The translations under genes and the position numbers were made by a program. Below are positions 54,193-63,906 of a DNA stretch of 64,000 nucleotides, one piece after another. The notes under the pieces are model-generated. The model was not told where the DNA came from, did no database searches, and saw nothing but the letters and a program-made list of their open reading frames with translations. The stretch comes from Marivita sp. (GTDB lineage: Bacteria > Pseudomonadota > Alphaproteobacteria > Rhodobacterales > Rhodobacteraceae), in contig NZ_JALEGT010000017.1 in assembly GCF_022763305.1 (NCBI RefSeq), positions 100,425 to 164,424 on the forward strand, written 5' to 3'. The stretch's first letter is position 1. Each line of letters opens with the position of its first letter.

Positions 54193-56472
54193 ATGTCGGA
54201 CAACACCAACGAAACGCTGCGTCAGGCAGCTCTGTTTTACCACGAACATCCAAAGCCCGGTAAGCTTGAGATCCGCGCGACAAAGCCGCTGGCCAACGGG
54301 CGCGACCTTGCCCGCGCCTACAGTCCCGGCGTGGCGGAGGCCTGTCTTGAGATCAAGGCTGACCCGACACATGCGGCGCGATATACCGCCAAGGGTAATC
54401 TGGTGGCGGTTGTCTCGAACGGCACGGCTGTTCTTGGCCTCGGCAATATCGGCGCGCTCGCGTCGAAGCCGGTGATGGAAGGCAAGGCGGTTCTGTTCAA
54501 AAAATTCGCCAATATCGACTGCTTCGACATCGAGGTGAACGAGAGCGATCCGGAAAAGCTGGCCGACATCGTCTGCGCGCTGGAGCCGACATTCGGTGCG
54601 ATCAACCTTGAGGACATCAAGGCGCCCGACTGTTTCATCGTCGAAAAACTCTGTCGCGAGCGGATGAACATCCCCGTTTTCCACGACGATCAGCACGGGA
54701 CCGCCATTGTCGTCGGTGCGGCCGCGACCAACGCGCTGCATGTGGCCGGAAAGGCGTTCGAGGACATCAAGATCGTGTCCACCGGCGGTGGCGCTGCGGG
54801 GATTGCCTGTCTCAACATGCTGGTCAAACTGGGCGTGAAACGCGAGAACATCTGGCTTTGTGACATTCACGGCCTGGTTTACGAGGGCCGTGCCGAGGAG
54901 ATGAATCCGCAGAAAGCGGCGTTCGCGCAGAACAGCGATCTGCGCACGCTTGACGACGTGATTGATGGTGCAGACCTGTTCCTTGGTCTGAGTGGTCCCA
55001 AGGTTCTGACGCGTGAGATGGTGGCGCGGATGGCGGATCGTCCGATCATCTTCGCATTGGCCAACCCGACGCCCGAGATCCTGCCCGACGAGGTGCGCGA
55101 AGTGGCCCCCGGTGCGATCATGGCCACGGGACGCAGCGATTTTCCCAATCAGGTCAATAACGTGCTCTGCTTCCCGTTCATCTTCCGGGGTGCGCTGGAT
55201 GTGGGCGCGACCGAGATCAACGACGAGATGCAGATCGCTTGTGTCGAAGGGATCGCCAAGCTGGCCCGCGCGACCACCAGTGCCGAGGCGGCTGCGGCCT
55301 ATCGTGGCGAACACCTGACCTTCGGGCCGGAATACCTGATCCCGAAGCCTTTTGACCCGCGGTTGTCGGGCGTGGTCTCGACCGCTGTGGCCAAGGCTGC
55401 GATGGAATCTGGTGTGGCCCTGCGCCCGGTTGAGGACCTCAAGGCCTACAAGGCCAAGCTGGACGCCAGCGTCTACAAATCCGCAATGCTCATGCGCCCG
55501 GTCTTTGAGGCGGCGGCGACCGGCGCACGCCGGATCGTCTTTGCCGAGGGCGAGGATGAGCGGGTGCTGCGCGCGGCGCAGGCCATCCTCGAGGACACGA
55601 CGGAAACGCCGATCCTGATCGGCCGCCCCGACGTGATCGCATCGCGCTGCGAACGGCTGGGCCTCGAAATCCGGCCCGAGCGCGATTTCACCCTGGTGAA
55701 CCCGGAAAACGACCCGCGTTACCGCGACTATTGGGAAACGTATCATCGCATCATGGCACGGCGTGGTGTGACGCCGGATCTGGCCCGCGCGATCATGCGC
55801 ACCAACACCACCGCCATCGGTGCCGTGATGGTGCATCGCGACGAGGCCGACAGCCTGATCTGCGGCACCTTCGGAGAATTCCGCTGGCATCTCAATTACG
55901 TAACGCAGGTGCTTGGGTCGGAAACGCTGTCGCCGCATGGCGCGCTGAGCATGATGATCCTCGAAGACGGACCTCTGTTCATTGCCGACACCCATGTGCG
56001 GTCGCTGCCCACGCCGGAGGAGTTGGCCCAGACTGCCATTGGTGCCGCCCGTCACGTACGCCGGTTCGGGTTGACACCCAACATCGCGTTCTGTTCGCAA
56101 TCGCAGTTCGGCAATCAGGAGGAGGGATCGGGCAAGCGTCTGCGCGAGGCGATCGCGCTTCTTGATTCTCAGCCGCGGGACTTCTGCTATGAAGGCGAGA
56201 TGAACGTCGATGCTGCGCTTGATCCGGAACTGCGCGAGCGCCTGCTGCCGGGAAATCGGATGCAGGGTGTCGCGAACGTACTGATCTTCGGGCACGCGGA
56301 TGCGGCGTCTGCGGTGCGCAACATTCTCAAGATGCGGGCGGGCGGGCTTGAAGTGGGGCCGATCCTGATGGGAATGGGCAACCGAGCACATGTGGTCACA
56401 CCGGGGATCACGGCGCGGGGGCTGCTGAACATGGCCGCCATCGCCGGCACGCCGGTGGCACAGTACGGGTAA
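54193..56472 (+). CDS. maeB: NADP-dependent malic enzyme, MaeB type
   Basis: A 759-residue fusion. The N-terminal malic enzyme part (1-425) has YSPGVAEAC, the metal site [16 protein letters not shown] and the NADP fold [17 protein letters not shown]. The C-terminal part (435-759) is phosphotransacetylase-like and regulatory in the family, not catalytic. It oxidatively decarboxylates malate to pyruvate and gives NADPH. ATG 54193 ([20 protein letters not shown]) was chosen over TTG 54175. Confidence 0.95.
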   Translation: MSDNTNETLRQAALFYHEHPKPGKLEIRATKPLANGRDLARAYSPGVAEACLEIKADPTHAARYTAKGNLVAVVSNGTAVLGLGNIGALASKPVMEGKAVLFKKFANIDCFDIEVNESDPEKLADIVCALEPTFGAINLEDIKAPDCFIVEKLCRERMNIPVFHDDQHGTAIVVGAAATNALHVAGKAFEDIKIVSTGGGAAGIACLNMLVKLGVKRENIWLCDIHGLVYEGRAEEMNPQKAAFAQNSDLRTLDDVIDGADLFLGLSGPKVLTREMVARMADRPIIFALANPTPEILPDEVREVAPGAIMATGRSDFPNQVNNVLCFPFIFRGALDVGATEINDEMQIACVEGIAKLARATTSAEAAAAYRGEHLTFGPEYLIPKPFDPRLSGVVSTAVAKAAMESGVALRPVEDLKAYKAKLDASVYKSAMLMRPVFEAAATGARRIVFAEGEDERVLRAAQAILEDTTETPILIGRPDVIASRCERLGLEIRPERDFTLVNPENDPRYRDYWETYHRIMARRGVTPDLARAIMRTNTTAIGAVMVHRDEADSLICGTFGEFRWHLNYVTQVLGSETLSPHGALSMMILEDGPLFIADTHVRSLPTPEELAQTAIGAARHVRRFGLTPNIAFCSQSQFGNQEEGSGKRLREAIALLDSQPRDFCYEGEMNVDAALDPELRERLLPGNRMQGVANVLIFGHADAASAVRNILKMRAGGLEVGPILMGMGNRAHVVTPGITARGLLNMAAIAGTPVAQYG

Positions 56473-56514
56473 GCGATGGGTCGACCCATCGCGGTTTTGG
56501 GTTGACCCAAAACC
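56473..56514. terminator. Two abutting palindromes filling the maeB-photolyase gap
   Basis: GCGATGGGTCGACCCATCGC (56473-56492) starts at the base after the maeB TAA. GGTTTTGGGT-TG-ACCCAAAACC (56493-56514) follows with no gap and ends at the base before the photolyase stop codon on the other strand. The whole 42-base space is therefore two stems. Each works on either strand, so the unit is a bidirectional terminator. Confidence 0.85.
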
Positions 56515-58029
56515 CTAGCTCAACCCGTCGAGAAACGCTTCGGCCTCGGAGAGGATCGTCTGTTTGCGATCCTCGTCCATCCGTTTCCAGTTGGCATAGA
56601 TCTGGGACATGCGCTGGTTCTTGGCGAACCTCTCGGCATGGCGGTCGAGGAAATGCCAGTAGAGCAGGTTGAACGGACAGGCGTCCTTGCCAGTCTTGTC
56701 GTTCACCTTGTAGCGGCAGGATTTGCAGTAATCCGACATCCGGTTGATGTAAGCCCCCGAGGACACATAGGGCTTGGACGCGATGATGCCGCCATCGGCG
56801 AACTGGCTCATCCCCACCGTGTTGGGCGCTTCGACCCATTCGAAGGCGTCGACATAGACGCGCAGATACCACTCATGCACCTCGTGCGGGTTGATGCCCG
56901 CCAGCAACGCAAAATTGCCCGTGACCATCAGGCGCTGGATGTGGTGGGCATAAGCCTCGTCCGCGGTCTGGGTGATCGCTTTGGACAGGCAGTTCATCTC
57001 CGTGTCGCCGGTCCAGTAGAAATCGGGCAGCTTGCGCTGGTGGTTGAGTGCATTGCGGCGCGGGTAATCCGGGCCTTCGCGGAAATAGATGCCGCGCACA
57101 TATTCGCGCCAACCGATGATCTGGCGGATGAACCCTTCCACGGCATTCAGCGGCGCGTGACCGTCCTTGTACGCGTCTTCGGCCGCCTTGCAGACCTCCA
57201 TCGGGTCAAGCAGCCCGACATTCAGGTAGGGCGAGATCATCGCGTGATAGAGGAAGCGGTTGTCGTTCATCATCGCGTCCTGGAAATCGCCAAATCGCGG
57301 CAGGGCGTAGGTGATGAAATGCGCCAGTGCGCGGCGGGCCTGTCCCTGATCGGTGGCGAACCAGAAGGGGCGCAGCGCCCCGAAACTGTTGCCGAACCGC
57401 GCCTCGACCAGATCGAGCACCTCTTCCACGGTCTCATCAGGCGTGAACTGCATCGGGCCGGAGAACGCGATGTCGTCCGGGGCAGGTTTCCGGTTCTCCG
57501 AATCGTAATTCCACTTGCCGCCTTCGGGGTCGTCGCCCTCCATCAGAAGGCCCGTCTTGCGGCGCATGTCGCGGTAGAAATACTCCATCCGCAGGGCTTT
57601 GCGCCCCTCGGCCCATTGGTCGAATTCCTCCTGCGTGCTGACAAACCGGGTGTCGGGTTTCATCGTCAGTTTGAGCGGCATGTCCTCGAGCGCTTGGATC
57701 AGACGCCATTCGCCGGGCTGGGTTGCGATCACCTCGGATGCGCCGGTGTCCTCGGCGCGTTGGAGCAATTCGCTGGGGATGCTGCCTGCGTTTTCCGTAT
57801 CGTCAAGCTGGGTGTACCGCAGGTCCCAGCCATCGTCGCGCAGGCGGGCGGCGAATTTGCGCATCGCGGCAAAGATGAAGGCGATCTTCTTGGGGTGATG
57901 CTGCACATAGGTCGTCTCTTCGGCAACCTCGGCCATCACCACCACATCTGACGATTTGTCGGCGGCTTGCAGCGCGGAGAGGGTCTCGGAAAGCTGGTCG
58001 CCCAGAACAAGGACAAGGCGCGTCACCAC
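56515..58029 (-). CDS. Cryptochrome/photolyase family protein, iron-sulfur (6-4) type
   Basis: A 504-residue flavoprotein of the FeS-BCP group. The N-terminal DUF523/photolyase-like alpha/beta domain starts LVLGDQLSETLSALQAAD. The C-terminal FAD domain holds the cluster cysteines: one in MNCLSKAI, two in YCKSCRYKVND and one in DACPFNLLYWHF. This matches PhrB-type bacterial (6-4) photolyases that repair UV lesions. Its start overlaps the end of the SDR gene by 7 nt. Confidence 0.92.
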   Translation of the reverse strand: MVTRLVLVLGDQLSETLSALQAADKSSDVVVMAEVAEETTYVQHHPKKIAFIFAAMRKFAARLRDDGWDLRYTQLDDTENAGSIPSELLQRAEDTGASEVIATQPGEWRLIQALEDMPLKLTMKPDTRFVSTQEEFDQWAEGRKALRMEYFYRDMRRKTGLLMEGDDPEGGKWNYDSENRKPAPDDIAFSGPMQFTPDETVEEVLDLVEARFGNSFGALRPFWFATDQGQARRALAHFITYALPRFGDFQDAMMNDNRFLYHAMISPYLNVGLLDPMEVCKAAEDAYKDGHAPLNAVEGFIRQIIGWREYVRGIYFREGPDYPRRNALNHQRKLPDFYWTGDTEMNCLSKAITQTADEAYAHHIQRLMVTGNFALLAGINPHEVHEWYLRVYVDAFEWVEAPNTVGMSQFADGGIIASKPYVSSGAYINRMSDYCKSCRYKVNDKTGKDACPFNLLYWHFLDRHAERFAKNQRMSQIYANWKRMDEDRKQTILSEAEAFLDGLS

Positions 58030-58688
58030 GGCACCTCCTTGCCCTGCCAGTCAAAGAATTTACCGGTATCTGCCGGGGTCAAACCGTCGATCACCTTGAG
58101 GAGATTTTCGGCGGCCTCACTTGCCGGAACCGAAGGGTGCGTGCCCACATATTTCTCCGTGAACGGGGTTTCTACGGTTCCGGGATGCAAGACGACGCAG
58201 GCCAAATCCTTGTGGGTGCGCGCCAGTTCAATGGCGCTACTGTGGATCATCTGGTTCAGCGCCGCCTTGGAGGTGCGGTAGCTGTACCATCCTCCCAGCC
58301 GATTGTCCCCGATAGAGCCGACGCGGGCGGACAGGGCCGCAAAGACAGCCCGCCCCTGACGCGGCAGCAGACGCACCGCGTGCTTGAGCACCAGTGAAGG
58401 CCCCACTGCGTTCAGGGTGAACTGGTCAACCATGGCCTTGGCCGAGACATGCCGCAGGGTCTTTTCCGGTTCGGCGCCGTCGATTTCCAGCGCGCCTGTT
58501 GCGACGAGGACGAGGTCGAACGGCCCCTCAAGAGAGCCCAGCGCGGACTGCACGCTGGCTTCGTCCGTCCCGTCGAGCCCGTCATGGCTCCGCGACAGGC
58601 CCGTTACGGCCACACCCCGTGCTGTCAGGGTCTTGGAGAGTGCCGTGCCGATGCCGCCACTTGATCCGATGATGAGTGCTTTTGTCAT
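58023..58688 (-). CDS. Short-chain dehydrogenase/reductase
   Basis: A 221-residue SDR. The NAD(P) motif is IIGSSGGIGTALSKTL, the catalytic YSYRTSKAALNQM holds Tyr and Lys, and the product-loop is VVLHPGTVETPF. It is close to the CsgA/C-factor-like SDR group. It is cotranscribed with the photolyase gene. Such SDR-photolyase pairs occur in Rhodobacterales; the substrate is unknown. Confidence 0.9.
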   Translation of the reverse strand: MTKALIIGSSGGIGTALSKTLTARGVAVTGLSRSHDGLDGTDEASVQSALGSLEGPFDLVLVATGALEIDGAEPEKTLRHVSAKAMVDQFTLNAVGPSLVLKHAVRLLPRQGRAVFAALSARVGSIGDNRLGGWYSYRTSKAALNQMIHSSAIELARTHKDLACVVLHPGTVETPFTEKYVGTHPSVPASEAAENLLKVIDGLTPADTGKFFDWQGKEVPW

Positions 58689-58729
58689 GATCCCGCGACC
58701 TAGAGTGCGGGGTCAGTCAGTCAACGGTG

Positions 58730-59104
58730 TCAGATCAGACCGCGCCAGCGCAGGAAGACGATCAGCAGGGTGATCGCGGCCAGAAAGTTGAACGCCATGC
58801 TGCCCAGCATCGACAGCGCGATGCCCTTGCGGCGGTCTGCAACGTCAATCGCCTTGAGATGCGTCGCGGCGCGGTCATAGGCGCTTTTGGTTGCGTTCGC
58901 ATCAAGTCGGATGGCGAGCTTGGGATTGCGCGCCATCTGCTCTGCCTCGGCGACGATTGTGATATCGTGGCGCACCCCCTGCGGCAGCATGCGCCCGGCC
59001 TTGGAGGCCCGACGGGCCAAAGAGCCGCGCTTGAGGCCAAGCCGTTTCGCCATCAGCGTGCGCAATGCGTCTGCATGCGCTTTGATCATGTCCGCGTGTT
59101 CCAT
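58730..59104 (-). CDS. Small membrane protein of unknown function
   Basis: A 124-residue protein with a basic, helical cytoplasmic part (residues 1-95, including LMAKRLGLKRGSLARRASKAG) and one C-terminal span (about 98-118, MLGSMAFNFLAAITLLIVFL). It is tail-anchored in layout. I do not recognise the family. It is upstream of the SDR gene on the same strand, 41 bases away. Confidence 0.65.
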   Translation of the reverse strand: MEHADMIKAHADALRTLMAKRLGLKRGSLARRASKAGRMLPQGVRHDITIVAEAEQMARNPKLAIRLDANATKSAYDRAATHLKAIDVADRRKGIALSMLGSMAFNFLAAITLLIVFLRWRGLI

Positions 59105-59167
59105 TGGACAAAACTAAGCCTCCTTGCCCTCTTGCTCAAGACAGATATGGCGCAGTATGCAGGCCAG

Positions 59168-59932
59168 ATGCTGAACACACTGTTTACAGAGTCGACCGGA
59201 TCCGCACGTCCGGTTCTCATCGTGCACGGGCTTTACGGGTCCGGACGGAACTGGGGCGTCATTGCAAAACGCCTGTCGGACCGGGGGCCGGTGCTGGCTG
59301 TGGACCAGCGGAATCACGGCGACAGTTTCTGGTCGGACAGCCATTCCTATCATGACATGGCTGCGGACCTCGCCGAGGTGATCGCAGCCCATGGCGGGCC
59401 GATGGACGTGGTCGGACATTCGATGGGCGGCAAGGCGGCCATGGTGCTGGCACTGACGCGGCCTGACCTTGTGGAGCGGCTGATCGTAGCCGATATCGCG
59501 CCGGTCGCCTATGGTCATTCTCAGATGCAGTTCATCGACGCCATGCGCGCCGTGGACCTGTCTACCGTCGAAAAACGCTCGGACGCATCCGAACAATTGG
59601 CCGCGCATGTCGACGACGTGACGCTGCAGGCGTTCTTTACCCAGTCGCTCGATGTCAAGAACCGGCGGTGGAAGCTGAATCTCGACGCTCTGGCGGCCGA
59701 GATGCCCAAGATCCTCGGCTTTCCAGATGTGGCGGGGCGGTTCGAGAAACCGACGCTGTTCCTCTCAGGTGCCCTGTCGGACTATGTGACGCCCGAGGCC
59801 CGCCCGACGATCAAGGCGCTGTTCCGCCTGGCGCGCTTTGCCAAGATACCCGGTGCCGGGCATTGGCTGCACGCCGAGAAACCACGCGAATTCGAAGCAT
59901 CGGTGCGCGCGTTCCTGGACCGGGATCAATAG
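59168..59932 (+). CDS. Alpha/beta hydrolase (YbfF-like)
   Basis: A 254-residue esterase-type protein. The oxyanion stretch is LIVHGLYGSGRNWGVIAKRL, the nucleophile elbow DVVGHSMGGKAAMVLA, the acid LFLSGALSDYV and the histidine PGAGHWLHAEKP. It resembles YbfF-type acyl esterases. I chose ATG 59168 (MLNTLFTESTGSARP), the usual family start, over ATG 59147. Neither has a clear ribosome site. Confidence 0.88.
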   Translation: MLNTLFTESTGSARPVLIVHGLYGSGRNWGVIAKRLSDRGPVLAVDQRNHGDSFWSDSHSYHDMAADLAEVIAAHGGPMDVVGHSMGGKAAMVLALTRPDLVERLIVADIAPVAYGHSQMQFIDAMRAVDLSTVEKRSDASEQLAAHVDDVTLQAFFTQSLDVKNRRWKLNLDALAAEMPKILGFPDVAGRFEKPTLFLSGALSDYVTPEARPTIKALFRLARFAKIPGAGHWLHAEKPREFEASVRAFLDRDQ

Positions 59933-60273
59933 CCCCGACAGGATTGTTCGGAGCGCGAAGCGAACACCTTGTAGCGTTCCCAGAACGCATCGTCGGATGG
60001 GGATTGCGACATCCACGTATCATGTGCGCGTTGCGGATCGGAAAAGAAGCGCGACGCCTTGCGCTGATCCGACCCGGACAGCGACTGGTTGGCGACGGTC
60101 TGGATGCAACCGCACAGACGCGGATTGCGCGCCTTTCGATCCGACGACAGGCACGCGCGGCTGATCGGACCGCTGGAAAAGCGTGTGACCGCGCCGCCAT
60201 CGCCGCGATCGAACCGATTGCCACCACATCCCGCGACCAATGCCGTGACCATGAGTGCTGCCAAGACTTTCAT
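59926..60273 (-). CDS. Small lipoprotein
   Basis: A 115-residue exported protein with a lipoprotein signal: MKVLAALMVTALVAGC, lipobox LVAGC at about residues 12-16. The mature part has five cysteines and the stretch SRACLSSDRKARNPRLCGCIQTVANQSLS (given as SRACLSSDRKARNPRLCGCI). Similar Rhodobacteraceae proteins are, from memory, sometimes called arginine transporter, a label the sequence does not support. It ends 7 nt inside the hydrolase gene on the other strand. Confidence 0.75.
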   Translation of the reverse strand: MKVLAALMVTALVAGCGGNRFDRGDGGAVTRFSSGPISRACLSSDRKARNPRLCGCIQTVANQSLSGSDQRKASRFFSDPQRAHDTWMSQSPSDDAFWERYKVFASRSEQSCRGY

Positions 60274-60450
60274 GACGCCTGTTCTCTTGTTTCCTGTGCC
60301 GCGCCGCGGGTCTTGTGCCCGGTGTCACGGCTGACTGCCTGATCCCGAACATGCCCGAAACGGGAGGTGTTTTCAAATCACCTTTTGTCAAGCGGGCTGC
60401 GCCATTCGCGCCACCTTGACCAGATACCAAAACCGCATCATATCCGGCGC

Positions 60451-62253
60451 ATGACAGAGCTTTCGCACATCCGCAATTTTTCCATCGTTGCCCATATCGA
60501 CCACGGGAAATCCACCCTGGCCGACCGGTTGATCCAATCGACCAACACGGTCTCGGAACGGGAGATGAAAGAGCAGCTGCTCGACTCGATGGATATCGAG
60601 CGGGAACGCGGCATCACGATCAAGGCGAACACCGTCCGGATCGAGTACAAGGCTCTGGATGGCGAGGTCTATATCCTCAACCTGATCGACACTCCAGGGC
60701 ACGTGGACTTTGCTTACGAGGTCAGCCGGTCGATGCGCGCGGTCGAGGGATCGCTGCTGGTGGTCGACGCCACGCAGGGCGTGGAAGCGCAGACACTGGC
60801 CAATGTCTATACCGCCATCGACGCCGACCACGAGATCGTCCCGGTGCTGAACAAGATCGATCTGCCTGCGTCAGAGCCTGAGCGGGTGAAGGAACAGATC
60901 GAGGATGTGATCGGGATCGACGCGTCCGAAGCCTTGGAGATTTCGGCCAAGACCGGTGTCGGCATCCCCGCCGTGCTGGAGGCCATCGTGAAACGCCTGC
61001 CGCCGCCGCATGAAGGCACGCGGGATGCGCCGCTCAAGGCGATGCTGGTGGACAGCAAATACGACCCCTATCTGGGCGTCGTGGTCATCGTCCGTGTGAT
61101 CGACGGGGTTCTGAAAAAGGGCCAGCGCATCAAGATGATGAAGACCGGCGGGACCTATGACATCGACCGGATCGGCGTCTACCGCCCGGCGATGCAGCCG
61201 GTGGACGAGCTGGGACCGGGTGAGATCGGATATATCACCGCGCAGATCAAGCAGGTGAGCGACACCCGTGTGGGTGACACGATCACGACCGAGAAGAAGG
61301 GCTGCGAGACGCCCCTGCCCGGCTTCAAGCCGTCGATCCCGGTGGTCTTCTGTGGCCTCTTCCCGGTGGATGCCAATGATTTCGAAGACATGCGAGACGC
61401 GATGGAGAAGCTGGCGCTGAACGACGCGTCCTTCACCTTCGAGATGGAGACATCGGCAGCACTTGGCTTTGGCTTCCGCTGCGGGTTCCTTGGGCTTCTG
61501 CACCTCGAAGTGGTGCGCGACCGTCTGGAGCGTGAGTACGATATCGACCTGATCACCACCGCCCCGTCGGTGATCTATCACGTCTACACCAAAGACGGCG
61601 AGATGCGGGAACTGCACAACCCCGCCGACATGCCCGACCCGTCCACCATCGACCATATCGAAGAGCCGCGCATCAAGGCGTCGATCCTTGTGCCGGATGA
61701 ATATCTGGGCGATGTGCTCAAGCTCTGTCAGGACCGGCGCGGTCTGCAACTTGACCTGACCTATGTCGGCAGCCGCGCGATGGTGGTCTATGACCTGCCG
61801 CTGAACGAAGTGGTGTTCGATTTCTACGACCGTCTGAAATCGGTGACCAAGGGCTATGCCAGCTTTGACTACCAGATGATCGGCTACCGCGAGGACAACC
61901 TCGTGAAGATGCAGATCCTCGTGAATGACGAACCGGTGGATGCGCTGTCCACGATGGTCCACCGCGACCGGGCCGAAACGCGGGGCCGCGCCATGTGCGA
62001 AAAGCTCAAGGACCTGATCCCGCGCCACATGTTCAAGATCCCGATCCAGGCCGCCATCGGTGGTAAGGTGATCGCCCGCGAAACCCTGTCCGCCCTGCGC
62101 AAGGACGTGACCGCCAAGTGCTATGGCGGCGACGCGACCCGGAAGAAGAAGCTTCTGGAAAAGCAGAAGGCCGGCAAGAAGAAGATGCGCCAGTTCGGCA
62201 AGGTCGAGATCCCGCAGGAGGCGTTCATCTCGGCGTTGAAGATGGATAGTTGA
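60451..62253 (+). CDS. lepA: Elongation factor 4 (LepA)
   Basis: A 600-residue ribosome-associated GTPase. The GTP motifs are [26 protein letters not shown] and NKIDLP. The LepA-specific C-terminal domain carries [28 protein letters not shown] (given as [17 protein letters not shown]) and ends [23 protein letters not shown] 60451 ([20 protein letters not shown]) was chosen over the longer frame from 60367. Confidence 0.97.
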   Translation: MTELSHIRNFSIVAHIDHGKSTLADRLIQSTNTVSEREMKEQLLDSMDIERERGITIKANTVRIEYKALDGEVYILNLIDTPGHVDFAYEVSRSMRAVEGSLLVVDATQGVEAQTLANVYTAIDADHEIVPVLNKIDLPASEPERVKEQIEDVIGIDASEALEISAKTGVGIPAVLEAIVKRLPPPHEGTRDAPLKAMLVDSKYDPYLGVVVIVRVIDGVLKKGQRIKMMKTGGTYDIDRIGVYRPAMQPVDELGPGEIGYITAQIKQVSDTRVGDTITTEKKGCETPLPGFKPSIPVVFCGLFPVDANDFEDMRDAMEKLALNDASFTFEMETSAALGFGFRCGFLGLLHLEVVRDRLEREYDIDLITTAPSVIYHVYTKDGEMRELHNPADMPDPSTIDHIEEPRIKASILVPDEYLGDVLKLCQDRRGLQLDLTYVGSRAMVVYDLPLNEVVFDFYDRLKSVTKGYASFDYQMIGYREDNLVKMQILVNDEPVDALSTMVHRDRAETRGRAMCEKLKDLIPRHMFKIPIQAAIGGKVIARETLSALRKDVTAKCYGGDATRKKKLLEKQKAGKKKMRQFGKVEIPQEAFISALKMDS

Positions 62254-62261
62254 GCAAAGTG

Positions 62262-62323
62262 TAGGGTGCGTGACCTAACGCACCCTATAACACATCCGAC
62301 AACGGTGCGTGTTTACACGCACC
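62262..62323 (+). repeat. Pair of GGTGCGT palindromes after lepA
   Basis: TAGGGTGCGT-GACCTA-ACGCACCCTA (62262-62287) and GGTGCGTG-TTTA-CACGCACC (62304-62323) are two stems with the same arms and different loops. They begin nine bases after the lepA stop. The second stem plus flanks also pairs with the first, so alternative folds exist. It likely terminates lepA transcription; it is the same architectural idea as the arrays at 18.3, 31.5 and 56.5 kb. Confidence 0.8.
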
Positions 62324-62427
62324 CTACGCAAAGCTCCGCCGATCCCTTAGTCGTGATGCTTGTCCCCCTGCGCGTGGTACGTAGATGCTGTATGCTTGGG
62401 CAAAAGATCCCGAGCAGGACATCTCTT

Positions 62428-63096
62428 ATGCGACACGCTTTTCTTGCCGCGCTGCTGCTGGCAGCCCCCCTGCCTGTGCAGGCCGATCTGTGCGATTTCC
62501 GACCAAGCGTGCTTGCGGGCAAGGCCGGTCAGGCCGCGAAATCGACTGCCGGAGCGGTGGCCTCGGCCGCGACAGAGACCGTACGGGCGGTGGGCGTTTA
62601 TACGCTGGAAAACCCGGTCTCGGGGGCCAGCATGATCAGCAGCGGGATCAGCGGTGTTGCGGCGGCAGGCAGCAGCGTGGCCGCCGGAGCGGGCGGTGCC
62701 ATGACCGGAGCGACAGCCGTTGTCACCGCCCCCGTGACCATCGCGGTCGCGGGTCTGACGGCGGTGGCTCTGGGGAGCTATGAAGGCGTCTGTTATCTGC
62801 GGGAGGACCGGATCACCGACTATGACGAAATCCTCTATATCGTCACCAACCTGTCGGCCAATTCCGACCCGACGATGTTCCGCCTGATCCCCGAAGGATC
62901 CGAATATGTTACGCTGAATGGGCGGAACGCGATTGCGCGCTCGGACAAGGTGCGTATCGCGGCGACGGGTGTGGGGCCGTTCCTGTTCGACGTCGAAAAC
63001 CTCTACATCGCGGATGGCGTGCTGATGCATCGCGATCTTGGGCGGAACACGGTGATCGGCGCTGTCGGGCTGCAGGTGGTCGCCGCTGACAAATAA
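62428..63096 (+). CDS. Secreted glycine-zipper-like protein
   Basis: A 222-residue exported protein with a signal peptide (MRHAFLAALLLAAPLPVQA). Residues 25-115 are rich in Ala, Gly and Ser with Gly-x3-Gly spacing (GISGVAAAGSSVAAGAGGAMTG), so they may form hydrophobic or membrane-inserting helices. The C-terminal 100 residues are ordinary and mixed. ATG 62428 was chosen since the upstream frame lacks a signal. Family not recognised. Confidence 0.72.
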   Translation: MRHAFLAALLLAAPLPVQADLCDFRPSVLAGKAGQAAKSTAGAVASAATETVRAVGVYTLENPVSGASMISSGISGVAAAGSSVAAGAGGAMTGATAVVTAPVTIAVAGLTAVALGSYEGVCYLREDRITDYDEILYIVTNLSANSDPTMFRLIPEGSEYVTLNGRNAIARSDKVRIAATGVGPFLFDVENLYIADGVLMHRDLGRNTVIGAVGLQVVAADK

Positions 63097-63103
63097 GGCC
63101 AGC

Positions 63104-63637
63104 TCAGCGTGGTGTCGCAAGCGCGGTGAGACAGGTCTCGGCGGCCGGCCCCGGCAGCGCATCCGCGATGCGCGCGCGTTCCGCCTCGAGAAACGGTGCA
63201 CGATCCTCTTCCGGGCGGTCTTCTGACCCGAAATAGGCGGACAGGTGGTGACAGGCCGATGCCGCCAGCCACGGGGCGTCGGACAGCGCAGCCAGAACCG
63301 CTTCGGGGTCTTGCCGGTAAAGGGGCAGCAGATCAGCGGCGTAGGATTGCGTGAGCCCCGCATCCGCGCTCCGCAGCGCCACATCGCCCAACAGGATCCA
63401 GAGGCCCAGATCCCCGGGCGCATCTGCGCGCGCCCCGTCCAGCAGACGGACATAGAGATCACCCAGCCCCTGCATGGCGGCCAGCGGTGTGTCATACCGG
63501 GACGGAACCCGCCCCAGCATGAGCTCGATCATCTCGACCGCGTCCGTCGGATCGGGCGGCGGCACCTCCTGTGCGCATGCATCAGCGACGCTCAGACACA
63601 GGGCCAATGCGCCACCGATCAGCTGTCGGGTCATCAT
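63104..63637 (-). CDS. Secreted protein of unknown function
   Basis: A 177-residue exported protein with a signal peptide (MMTRQLIGGALALCLSVADACA). The mature part is helical, with TPR-like spacing in GLGDLYVRLLDGARADAPGD and LGLWILLGDVALRSADAG. ATG 63637 overlaps the upstream stop by 4 nt (ATGA), so it is coupled to the L,D-transpeptidase-like fragment. Function unknown. Confidence 0.7.
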   Translation of the reverse strand: MMTRQLIGGALALCLSVADACAQEVPPPDPTDAVEMIELMLGRVPSRYDTPLAAMQGLGDLYVRLLDGARADAPGDLGLWILLGDVALRSADAGLTQSYAADLLPLYRQDPEAVLAALSDAPWLAASACHHLSAYFGSEDRPEEDRAPFLEAERARIADALPGPAAETCLTALATPR

Positions 63638-63906
63638 TCGAAGGTGGGCATCCCACCCCAAAGGGAATGCATGGAGCGGGTGCAGTCCCAATCCTGCGGA
63701 CGACCCCGGTTGACGGTTTCATCCGAAATGATGACGCTGATGTTTCCGGTTTCCTTGGGCGTGATTTCGGACCACATCTGGTAGACCTTCGCGCCGGGCA
63801 TCACGATGCAGCCATCGGACCACCCTGCATTGGTGCCCTTGTGGATGAAAAACCCGTTGGCGGTGCTGCCATTGCCGTTATAGGGCACCTTGAGGCCCAG
63901 CCAGAT
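63634..63906 (-). pseudogene. 5'-truncated L,D-transpeptidase-like gene cut by an IS
   Basis: The last 90 codons of a gene read from IWLGLKVPYNGNGS at 63906. The catalytic-type motif HKGTNAGWSDGCIVM has the His, Ser-Asp-Gly-Cys pattern of YkuD or Tlde1/DUF2778-type peptidoglycan enzymes. Upstream, the frame runs straight into the IS left end at 63907, so the 5' part has been separated. No start codon or ribosome site is left inside the fragment except a GTG at 63888. The downstream 177-residue gene was probably cotranscribed with it. Confidence 0.75.

Noticed and set aside
53875..56391. An 838-residue open frame antisense to the malic enzyme gene
   Set aside because: It lies fully opposite maeB, whose motifs are all intact. 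Long antisense frames are common in high-GC DNA; the translation has no domain and no ribosome site.
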